Shown: in pieces, positions 45,641 through 56,142 of the stretch
Layout of the letters: each line of letters begins with the position of its first letter
Numbering within the stretch: the stretch's first letter is position 1
Source of the DNA: Benincasa hispida
Lineage: Eukaryota > Streptophyta > Magnoliopsida > Cucurbitales > Cucurbitaceae
NCBI RefSeq assembly: GCF_009727055.1
Contig: NC_052357.1
Coordinates: forward strand, 12,180,249-12,244,248
Reading direction: 5' to 3'
DNA: 64,000 nt
Translations under genes and position numbers: made by a program
Notes under the pieces: model-generated
Databases searched by the model: none
Told to the model about the DNA's origin: nothing
The model's input: the letters and a program-made list of their open reading frames with translations, nothing else

Positions 45641-48012
45641 ATTGGTATCATAGGCAAGTTTTTTACCCAAAATTTTCCTAATTTTTAGTTAATTTTACAC
45701 TTTAATGGTGGGGATTTTAGCATTTTGTATGTTCATGTGATAAATGTTTATGAATGTGATTGATTGTAATTATTGGATGTTTTCGGGATTGGTCAGTTTA
45801 GTTTTATCGCTTTCTATATACAATTTAATTTGTAAGAGCCCATGTTTTAGGGCAATTTGTTTGCGATCGAGTTTGTAATTTGAAGTTCTGAGTCATTCGT
45901 GGCTATTTTGGTCGAAATGTGGAGAAGACAATGCCAAAATCGAATGAGACTCGAAGAAAATTGCAACTGTATAGTGCATTATGTACAGTAGCGTTGCAAC
46001 GTTGTGCCCTAACATTGCAACGCTACGATTAGGCGAATGGAGCGTTCTATCCATAACGTTGCAATGGTAGGTCACAGTGTTGCAATGCTACGAGACGGAA
46101 AGAACATTTCGATTTCTGCCCAGTTTGGTTTGTGACTCGCCTGGTTTGTGTCCGGTTCGGTTGGTTCGAGTCATTCATGGCCGGTTCGGGCACTAGGCGG
46201 TCCAATTCGTGAGGTTCAAGGCTCAGTTTGCTTGTTTTGATCAGTTGACTATGTATTTATGTAATAGATAGTTACCTTGATTATTAAATTAATATACGTA
46301 TTATATTAATTTAAGTAATTGTTTAAGTGTCCAATCCTGGTCCAATAATTATTTTATTTATTATACATTTGATGTATGTTTTTTAAATTAATATATGTAT
46401 GTCATAGTGTATGTCATATAGTATAAAATCCCACTATAGGTTATGCATTTAATTTTATGCATTATTTATATTATAAATGTTATAATATATATAGTTGCAT
46501 GATTTAATTAATATAGCATGCTCGTGCATCATATAATATAAGTGTTAATACTATATGTTTTCATGCATTAATAATATTGCCATGCATAATTTATATTATA
46601 AGTGTTATAATATATAGTTTTTATGTATGTATGGATGAATGTTAGTAAATGTTTCATTACCTTATTATATAAATGTTATATATAGTTAGTAATGAAATGG
46701 AATTGCATGAAGCATAACATTACCTTAGGTAATTTATAATTGTAATAATTTACTAAGTATGTTAATGAATGCAATTGTATGATTTTAATTTATTTCATTT
46801 TTTTTATAAAAGCTATAATTAATTGAAATTAGAAATTAAAATCGATAATTCAGAATTGCATGCAAACCTTGGGTTAAAATCATTTTTTAAAATAGTTGTA
46901 AAATATGATTCACATAGACCTAATATCACTTTTCTAATAAGATTAGAAATTAAGTTTAATCTTTTAATCTTTTAATCATTTTAATAGAATTAAATTGATT
47001 CTTAATTAAAAGATTAAATGTATAACAAATGTATCTATAAGGGACCTTTTATCTAAGGTTAGTTCTGTCTATGCTAGGGTATTTAAGTTGACGGAAACGT
47101 AACACCCCTACTTGGGAACTTACTTGGAAAGGTGAATTAGATAGATTTGTTACAAGCATGCAATGGTTGATTGAAGTTTATTAAAGTGTTTAATAAATAT
47201 TAATCAAAGTTGTTTAACCATCCAAAGTAAGTGTTACTTTTGGGCAAATTAAACAAAAACTAGTTAAAAATCAGTACCTGGATTTTCCTAAGTTAAATAA
47301 CCCTAGGTATAACACTCAGTGGGAGAAAAATAGGGTATATGATACTTCATTTTACCTTTTCATGTTTCTCCCTAAAAGTTCACACCGTGAGATCTATACT
47401 CGGCCTCGAGATACCTTTGCTTGTGTCCCCCTACGAATGGTGATTGTATAGATCAATAATAAGGTGAATGGAGACAGTGTTTATAGTAAGTGGGAGAGGG
47501 ACGTGTGTCAACATATCCTACGATCTCTCTCATTAGTTGGTAATAAAGTTTCATACTTGGCCTCGAGGCACCTTTGCTTGTGTCCCCTTACAGATGGCAT
47601 TTGCATGATTCTTTACCTCAAACTCCAGAAATGGATAGGATTACTTTAGTTTTTTCCCCAATCGATTTTCCCTATGATTGGCTCATTGGGGCAAAATTCT
47701 AGCATCTAAAATGAAGGATTACACTTACAAGAAATGTTAAGTGAGTAACAATTTCTGGACTGAACGATGATGACTGATAGTTAGAATATAAAGAGTTGTT
47801 ATGTCTATTAGTTGAGATAGTATCATTTCAGTAAAAGGGCACTTGATCACTCTCCGGTTGCTTTTGTCCTGACTTACTGAAACATCATTGAAAAATAGAT
47901 GTCACTTAAGGTGCATTAGATTATTTTGTTAAATTTTATTGGTTTTTCAAAATGGGTTAATTCATAGATTACTAAAATAAATAATTTGTATGGTTTCAAA
48001 AATATATTAACT
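45641..48012 (+). other. Primer-binding site and ~2.35-kb untranslated leader
   Basis: TGGTATCATAGG (45643-45654) is the initiator-tRNA-Met type primer site. The leader has a 12-bp perfect hairpin (GTAGCGTTGCAA 45988-45999, TTGCAACGCTAC 46015-46026) in a region with further GTTGCAA motifs, then very AT-rich sequence. Two polypurine-like AGTGGGAGA sites are at 47318-47326 and 47489-47497. A block around CCTCGAG..ACCTTTGCTTGTG is repeated at about 47402-47440 and 47557-47595. Confidence 0.65.
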
Positions 48013-48880
48013 ATGACTTCCACGACACTTAATTTTCTGGCCGATGACAAACTTACGGGCGAAAACTATACAACCTGGAAAAACACAATTAATACGATTT
48101 TAATCGTCGATGACCTTCGTTTTGTCCTTATGGAGGATTTTCCTCCTATTCCTACTTAAAATGCCACTTGAAATGTTCGAGAGGTATACAAGCGCTAGAC
48201 ACGGGCAAACGAGAAAGACCGAGTGTATATCTTGACAAACCTTTCAAAAGCCTTGACCAATAAGCATGAACCCATGATCACTGCCTGTGAGATCATGGAT
48301 TCCATGTGGGGGATGTTCGAACAACCATTCGCACAACTCAGGCACCACGCTCCAAAATACATCTTCAATGCCCGTATGCAAGAAGAGGAATCTGTTAGAG
48401 AACACATTCTCAACATGATGGTCCACTTCAACGTTGTAGAAATGAATGGGTCTGTCATTAATGAAACCAATCAGGTTAGCTTCATTTTGGAATATTTACT
48501 TGAAAGTTTCCTATAGATCCATAGGAATGCTGTTATGAATAGGATTGACTACAAACTGACCACCTTGCTCAATGAGCTTCAGACTTTTCAGTCCTTGATG
48601 AAAAGCAAGGAACAAAAGAGAGAGGCAAATGTTGTCTCATCCTCAAAGAAGTTCTATAGAGGATCGTCCTCTAGAACTAAGTTTGTGTCTTTTTCTTTCA
48701 ACACCAAAATGTGGAAGAAGAAGAAAGGTGGAAAGGGGAAAGGTAACCCACTAGTTGTTGCCCAGAAGGGCAAGAAGACCAAGGTTGCAAAGAGAATCTA
48801 TTTCCATTGCAACCACGAGGGACATTGAAAGAGGAACTATCCTAAATACTTGGTAGAAAAGAAAAAATGTCAGCTAGATA
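48013..48880 (+). pseudogene. Copia gag remnant
   Basis: Starts MTSTTLNFLADDKLTGENYT followed by TWKNTIN, a typical copia gag opening, and stops after FPPIPT. It continues in frame beyond stops with VYILTNLSKALTNKHEPMIT, IMDSMWGMFEQPF and IFNARMQEEESVREHILNMM (UBN2 region). A basic stretch (KMWKKKKGGKGKG) precedes a zinc-knuckle remnant, FHCNHEGH, stop, KRNYPKYL, in which two Cys positions and a Trp are lost. In a working element gag forms the particle and binds RNA. Confidence 0.85.
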
Positions 48881-50585
48881 AATATAATTTACTTGTATTG
48901 GAGACATGTTTAGTGGAGAATGATGATTTAGCCTGGATAATTGATTCAGACGCCACTAACGATGTTTGTTCTTCATTTCAAAGTATTAGTTCCTAACAAC
49001 AATTGAAAGCTGGGGAGATGACGATGCGTATTAGAACTGGGCACGTCGTCTTAGCTATGGTAGTGGGAAGGCTCACACTCTACTTACAGAAATCCTATAT
49101 TTTATTAGATAATGTATACGTGGTTCCATGTTTGAAAAGGAATCTGATTTCTGTAAAATATCTTCTTGAACAAGAGTACTCTCTTAACTTTCAAGTGAAT
49201 AAAGTGTTTGTTTAAAAGAATGGAGTATTAATTTGTTGTGTTAATCTTGAAGATAATTTGTATGTGCTAAGATCGTTAGCAATTAAAGCCCTCTTTAACA
49301 CTGAAATATTTAAAACTATGGCAACGCAAAATAAAATACTTAAAATTTCTCTTAAATAGGATTGAGAGGTTGATTAAGAATGGACTTCTAAGAGAGTTGA
49401 AGAAAATTTTTTACATGTGTGTGAGCATGTCTTGAAGGCAAAATGACTAAAAGATCTTTTACTGGAAAAGGTCATAGGACCTCTGTGGTTCAATGAATAT
49501 TAAAGGAAGAGAAGAGTTTGAATATTTCATCACGTTTACTGATGATTATTCTAGATATGGGTATGCTTATTTAATGCAACAAAAGTTTGAAACCTTTGAA
49601 AAGTTTAAAGAGTTTAAGGCTGAATTTGAAAATGCATTAAATAAAATGAACATTTCGATCTGATCGAGGTTGAAAGTTTTTGGATCTTACATTCCAGAAT
49701 TATTTGATAGAGCATGGAATAGTATCCCAACTCTCAACGCCTATTACACCTTAGCAAAATGGTGTATCAGAAAGAAGAAATCGAACCCTGTTGGACATGG
49801 TTCAGTTTATAATAAGTTATGTATCACTACCGGACTCGTTTTGGGGTTATGTAGTACAGATTGCAACATATATTTTGAATTGTGTTCCATACAAGAGTGT
49901 TACCAGAACACCTTTGGAATTATGGATGGTCGTAAAGGTAGTTTCACCATTTCAGGATCTGGGGTTGCCCAGCCCATGTGCTTAAGGCAAATCTTAAGAA
50001 ACTAGAATCTCCTTCAAAATTATGCCTATTTATAGGCTATCCTAAAGAAAGGATAGCCTATAAATAAAGAAAATAAAGTGTTTGTATTGACAAATGCTAC
50101 ATTTCTAGAGGAGGATCACATTAGGGAGCATAAGCCCCACAGTAAGATTGTGTTAAATGAAATTTCCAAGGAAACTACTGAACCATCAATAAGAGTTGTT
50201 GAAGAACTTAACACATCAACAAGAGGTTTTGAAGTTGGATCATCTAGTAGGTCAAATCTACCTCAAGTGTTGAGGGAGTCTTGACGTAGCGGGAGGATTG
50301 CAGACCCGTTTGTTCGATACATGGGTTTAACAAAAATCCTAGCTATAGTAGCTAACAGAGATGTTGAGGCTTCAATGTCTTACAAGAAGGCAATGAAGCA
50401 TGTTGACAAAGATGAGTGGATCAAAGCTATGGATCTTGAAATGAAGTTTATGTAGTTCAATTCTATTTGGGATCTTGTAAATTAATCTGATGAGGTAAAA
50501 CCTATAGGTTGCAAATGGATCTATAAAAGAAAACGGGGTTCTAATGAGAAGGTGCAAACCTTCAAGGCTAGACTTGTGGCAAAGA
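48881..50585 (+). pseudogene. Copia protease, integrase and start of RT, broken
   Basis: Protease motif WIIDSDATNDVCSSF at about 48937, where DSGA reads DSDA, then LKAGEMTMRIRTGHVVLAM and DNVYVVPCLKRNLISVKYLL. GAG-pre-integrase and integrase pieces lie at 49370-50000, including EYFITFTDDYSRYGYAYLMQ-like sequence across frames near 49530-49580 and frameshifted ends (LPDSFWGYVVQIATYILNCV). RT begins near 50290 (RGGLQTRLF-type linker), with YKKAMKHVDKDEWIKAMDLE, KPIGCKWIYKRK-like sequence and FKARLVAK, and is cut at 50585 by an insertion. Confidence 0.82.
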
Positions 50586-52651
50586 TGTTGGGATTGGTGT
50601 CCTAATTTTTCCAGAGTCTCATAGTTTATAATCTATACACATTGTTATGAATAAAATAAGAGTTATTTTATTTGGCATTTACTCATATCCAATAAACAAA
50701 GCTCCATGGTTATTGTAAGCTTAAGCATGTATATGAGATATACAAGTGGATCATGCCTTAAGTGATAACCTAAATAGGTCTGTAGTATAAGGATTAAGGA
50801 GGGATACCTGATCCTGGTGACACTACGGATACAACCCGCTTTATAGAGGTTTGCAAGTGTTATGAACTACTATAGATGGCAGATCCTGACCATTCATGTA
50901 AAGACATGAGAGCGGGGGTGTCCTATATAAAGAGTTTGTATAAGACCGAACCACGAGATGATTCATCTCTGTATATACACTTTTGATAATGGAGACTTAC
51001 ATCTCACCTAAACGACCATAGGTGACGTGACCTCAATCCTGAATGTTTTGAGAACTCCTGCCTTTGAATGTGGTTCTTTGATTAGTATGGATGAGAGTGG
51101 CCACATTGCCAACTTAACATGTCTACCTTTTTGGTGACTTGTCTGATTTGGGAGCTGGGAACTTAGTTACACAAGATGAAATTCACTACTTCCCCGAGAC
51201 AGGGGTAAGTAGATAAATTACTCCCTTAAAGACTGATTCCAGGTCTTGAACATAGTGGCCACAACTTTTCTTTGGAAGAGAGGACTCAGTCATAGTAGGA
51301 CTATGACTTATGTTCATTAGAGGGATCGGTGGTACTTAAGGAGTTAGATGTAAATACAGGGGCATAACGGTTATGGGCCCAACTGTACTAATGGGCGATT
51401 TGTGAAGGGTTATCGTACTGTTGATTGGTTGATATGAACACATAATATATATGTAGTAAGGAGAGTTTAGCTGTCGGTCTTTAGTGGAGTGCGCGATAGT
51501 TAATAGATGGTAGATCCTGTGATTAAATAGTTTAGTTAGTTATTCATGTACTTTTGAAGCTTCGAGCTACAGGTCCATTAGATCCCCTTGGTAGCTCAAT
51601 GAATTCAAGTTAAGAATCAGTTGTTGGTGTTGATTTGAAATGTTCAAATTGACAAGAGGTAATTCAATTATATATGATATGATCGTTTTGATGTATGAGA
51701 TACATCAAGTGGAGGATTAATGTAAATGAGATTTACATTAAGTACCATGAAATAGGAAAAGAACTATGGTTTATATGTTTCATGAGATGAAATATTAAAA
51801 CTATAGGTTATAAATATAATATGGCAAGTTGGTTATTGGATAATTATCTCTTTTTCTCTAATAACCAATTGAGTGAGAGGTTATTGGTGGTTTCATGGTA
51901 ACCGTGAGATAAAAGAAAAAATGTTTTCCTAAATTTAGTTGTTGTTGAATTGAGATCTTCCATTCTAGAAAATTACTCACGGAAAAGTTGTCAAGTGTAT
52001 TAGATTCACTAAACGATAGTTGAAGAGAGACTAAACAATTGTGGAGTGACACTACATGATAGTCCACTCAGTTAGCCTTTAGCTAAACGATTGCGAAGCT
52101 TTTGCTAAACGTCGCATAGCTTTTATTAAATGATTGGGCATCGTCTATACGTTAGACTTCTGTCATCTCCCACTTGCTCAATCGTTTACACGATTGTTAT
52201 TCCTCTGGTCTCTTCCTCTAACCAAGTCAACACAGAGCCTACACTTCTGGATTCTCACACCAAGAATACCAAGGTAGCCATTGTGGTGGTGTCGTAGTCA
52301 ACTCGACATAGTTCGAGGTTTTTGGAGGTCGTTTGCTGTGTTCGTGATCTTGGAGATCATTGTGTTCATGGTTGTTGTGATCGTATTGTGTTGCGGTCGC
52401 TGAGTTCGAGCGTTCATGCATTGCAGTCTTGGAGATTGTTCGAGTGTTCGTGATCGAGGGAGTTTGAGGATGAGTCTTCAAAGGTATGTTTATTCTTTCT
52501 CTTGATTTTATGTAAAACATGTTGTAATTTCGTATGTTGCATAACCAGTTAGTTTCCATTTGTTGACTGTAATTGTGTATGTTCAATTTCGAATGAAATT
52601 TGGAATGATCCTTTCGTTGCTCATGAAAATCCCCATGTCCGATTTCCTTCA
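50586..52651 (+). repeat. Complete LTR of the nested element, 2,066 bp
   Basis: Same family as the solo LTR at 31498-33518, in opposite orientation. It contains a cluster of CTAAACGAT-type units at about 51995-52175 (CTAAACGATAGTTG, CTAAACGATTGCG, CTAAACGTCGCATAG). Confidence 0.85.
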
Positions 52652-53080
52652 ATTGGTATCAGAGCCAGGTTGTTCTGATATTCCAAATTTCACTTTTGTT
52701 TTGAACTTCTTTCATAGTCGTGGTGGGTTTTCTGCATTTTCGTTGAAGTGTTAAATACGTTTTTGGATGGCGTTGATGAATGTTTACAGGTTAATTGCCT
52801 CTGTTTAAAGCTTTCTTTAAATTACAAAGTGTTAATTTGTAAGGGCCCCTGTGTTTTTTGGCATAATTAACATGCAATCGAGTCTGTAATTCAAGGTGTT
52901 TGAGTTAGTCGAGTCGTTCGTGATGAAGTTTCGAAGCATGGAGATGCGGTTCTCAGCGAAAAAGAAGACCAAGAGTTGGTTGTATCGTGTAGCCTCATGT
53001 AAACGATCGTTGGGATTTGGCTAAACGATAGTGTAGATTTTTCCGCTGCTCATGGAAATCCTCATGTCCGGTTTCCTTTA
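50586..53080 (+). mobile_element. Internally deleted copia-like element: complete LTR, primer site, short leader and the last ~35 bp of a second LTR
   Basis: Inserted in the RT of the plus-strand element. The LTR (50586-52651) runs from TGTTGGGATTGGTGTCC to GATTTCCTTCA. The primer site TGGTATCAGAGCC is at 52654-52666, and leader sequence goes to about 53045. Then GCTCATGGAAATCCTCATGT followed by CCGGTTTCCTTTA (53048-53080) repeats the LTR terminus. Flanks are AAAGA (50581-50585) and AAAGG (53081-53085), consistent with a 5-bp duplication with one change, and RT coding resumes at once. Open frames inside (52239-52652 minus and others) are within LTR DNA and not genes. Confidence 0.85.
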
Positions 53081-54413
53081 AAAGGGTTATACCCAAGTTG
53101 AGGTAGTCAAATATGAGGAGACTTTCTCACATGTTGCCATGTTGAAGTATATCCGATCATCCTGTCCATTGTCTCATATTATGACTATGAGATCTGGGAA
53201 ATGGACGTCAAGAATGCCTTTCTGAATGGCAATCTTGAAGAGACCATTTATATAGAACAGTCTCAGGGATTCATAATCCAAGGTCAAAAGTAAAAGGTTT
53301 GCAAACTTAATCAGTCCATCTATGGATTAAAGCAATCATCTCGATCTTGGAATATAAAATTTGATACTACGATCAAATCTTATGGCTTTAATCAAAATGT
53401 TGATGAGCCTTGTGTTTACAAGAGAATCATCAATAGTTTAATAGCTTTTTCAGTGCTATCTGTAGACGATATCCTACTCATCAGGATTAATGTAGGTTTA
53501 TCGGCTGAAATTAAGAATTGGCTAGCGACCTAATTCCAAATGAAAGATTTGGGAGAGGTGCAGTTTATTCTGGGCATTCAGATCTTTAAAGATCGATAAA
53601 ACAAAATGTTAGCCTTGTCTTAGGCATCATATATTAACAAAATGCTTGTCAAATTTTCGATGTGGAACTCCAAGAGAGCTTTACTACCTTTTAGGTATGG
53701 AGTTATATTTTCTAAGGAACAGTGTCCAATGACACCTCAAGAATTGAGGAAATGAGACGGATTCTTTATGCATTGGCTGTTAGCAGCTTGATATATGCGA
53801 TGTTACGTACTATACCTGAAATTTGCTATGCGGTGGGGTTAGTCAGTAGATATCAGTCTAATCGAGATTTGATCACTAGACTGCCATTAAGAACATTCTC
53901 AAGTATCTATAGAGAACGAGGGACTTCATGCTTGTATATGGTTCTAAGGATTTGATACTTATAGGATACACAGACTCTGATTTCTAGAATGATAAGGATT
54001 CTAGGAAATCCACTTCAGGATCAATATTTGGTCTTAACAGAGGGAAAATAGTATGGAGGAGTACCAAGCAAGGATGCATTACTGACTCCACCATGGAGCC
54101 TGAATATGTAGGGGCTTGTGAAGCTGTTAAGGAAGCTGTGTGGCTCAAGAAATTTCTGACTAATCTGGAAGTGGTTCCAGACATGTCAAAGCCCATCACC
54201 CTTTATTGTGATAATAATGGTGTTGTGACTAAGTCTCAAAAGCCCCGGAGTCACAAATGCGAGAATCACATAGAGCGGAAGTATCATCTCATTCGAGAGA
54301 TTGTGAATCGAGGAGACATGATAGTCATGCAGATAGCTTCAAAGCACAACGTTGCTGATCCATTTACAAAGGCCCTCACGCTAAGGTGTTTGAGGGTCAC
54401 CGGCAAAGTATGG
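53081..54413 (+). pseudogene. Copia RT (remainder) and RNase H, broken
   Basis: RT continues GYTQVE, YEETFSHVAMLK, with frameshifts. Active-site region [15 protein letters not shown] (about 53435-53480) keeps the two Asp but has Ser in place of Tyr. FQMKDLGEVQFILGIQIFKD and a run ending FAMRWG follow. RNase H: 54093-54410, STMEPEYVGACEAVKEAVWL, ITLYCDNNGVVTKSQKPRSH, ERKYHLIREIV and VADPFTKAL. Stops at several points (for example after SDF near 53987) make it non-functional. Confidence 0.85.
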
Positions 54414-54560
54414 ATCTATGGGACAGACCACATTTTGTCTAGGGCAAGTGGGAGATTTTGTACTAGGCGCGTTTTATGCTTTAGTTTATTATTTGTGCAC
54501 TTGTATATTAGTATGACTTGTATATTATATACCCCACTAGCTTTACGACAAGTGGGAGAT
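54414..54560 (+). other. 3' untranslated segment with two polypurine-tract-like sites
   Basis: GGCAAGTGGGAGAT at 54443-54456 and GACAAGTGGGAGAT at 54547-54560 lie 104 bp apart. The second abuts the 3' LTR and should be the working tract. The same doubling occurs at 30142/30251 and, less well kept, at 38366/38462. Confidence 0.7.
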
Positions 54561-56053
54561 TTTTGGGGTTGTTACCCTAAATCTTGTAGAGTCCTGTAGT
54601 TTATAATTATACTGTACAAAAATTTTATTTATTTAATAAAATATGAGATGTTTTATTTGACATTTAGTAGCATTAAACCCATAAACCAATAAATTAACAT
54701 CCAAGGTTATCATCTGTAGCTTAAACATGTATGTAAAGACATACAGGTTGATCATATTTAAGTGATAACCTTAATGGTCTGTATGGATAAAATTGGATAC
54801 CTTATCTTGGTGACACTACGAGTATAACCCGCTTTGTAGATGTTATAATTGTTGTAAAGTGCTACAAATGATTTGATCCTGATCATTCACGTGGAGACAT
54901 GTGAGTGAGGGTATTCTATATAAAAGAGTTTGTATAAGATCAGACCACAAAATGACTAGTCTCATTATATAACACCATTCATAATAGAGACTTACATTTC
55001 ACCAGGATGACTATAAGTGACAAGACCTGAATCCTGAGTGAGTTGTGAACTCCTGCCTATGAGGGCAGTCCTTTAATTTGTATGTGTGAGAGTGGCTAGA
55101 TCACAAACTCAACAAGCCTACCATTTTGGGGATTCGTCTTATTGAGGTGCTAGGACATAGCTACACAAAACAGAATTCACTCCTTCCTTGAAGTTGGGGT
55201 AAGTAGATAAATTGCTCTCTTAAGGGCTGATTCTAGGGCTCGAACAATGTGGCGTCATACCCTCTCTTGGTCCGGGAGGGGTTTAGTCATATTTGAACTA
55301 TGACTTATTGTTCATTAGAGGAATCCGTGGTACTTAAGAAGTTCAATGTAACTATAGGGGCAAGACGGTAATTTTGGCCTAGCTGTACTTACGAGCAATT
55401 TGTGAAAGGTCATCACATTGTTGACTGGTTTTATCCAATGGACACAGAAATATATTTGCAGTGCGAAGAGTGCAGGTGTTGGTCTTTAGTGGAGTGTCTG
55501 ATAATTAATGGATGTTGAATAATATAATTAAAGGAGTTTAATTAATTATTCAAGTACCATTGGAGCTTCAAGCTACAGGTCCATGAGGTTCCCTCTGTAG
55601 CAATAGGGATTAAATGAGAATCAATTTTGGATTATTTGAATTGTTTAAATTAATTTAGGGAATTAATTATATGTGATATAAATTATATATGATATAATTA
55701 CTATAATGTATTTGATATATTATAATATAAAGTTTATGTGAGAGGAAATAAATATTTGAATATGAAACTCATCTAAGAGAATACGGAAAACTCATTCATG
55801 GTGGTGTTCCTTTGGACTTTTTGTTCGCAATTGTTCGTGGCCATTTCGCAGAGGAGAAACCTTACGTGAAGAAAAGTTTTTCAAAGGTAAGAATCCCTAA
55901 TTTCTCTCTTTCTCTTAAGTTTGTTTTAAGCATGCTGTATTTTTATTTTAAATGCATAACATTCTGTATATTTTCTGTAAAATTGGAAATTCTGTATAAT
56001 TGGGATTTGGTTCCATCCCCGTTTTCGCTTAAGCACCTTCAACAGTTTCTTCA
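54561..56053 (+). mobile_element. 3' LTR of the plus-strand copia element, 1,493 bp
   Basis: Starts TTTTGGGGTTGTTACCC (the usual TG end is altered) and ends CAACAGTTTCTTCA. It carries a deletion near 55770 relative to 44836-45640, joining TTGAATATGA directly to AACTCATC. Confidence 0.72.
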
Positions 56054-56142
56054 ATATAAACTCAAATGATATAACTCAAACTAATAAAACTTATTTTCCT
56101 TTTACATTATCAACACAAATTATATTTATTGTCCCTATATAT

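Noticed and set aside
52239..52652. 137-codon minus-strand open frame
   Set aside because: It lies within the LTR and leader start of the nested copia element, in antisense; low-complexity His/Thr-rich sequence.
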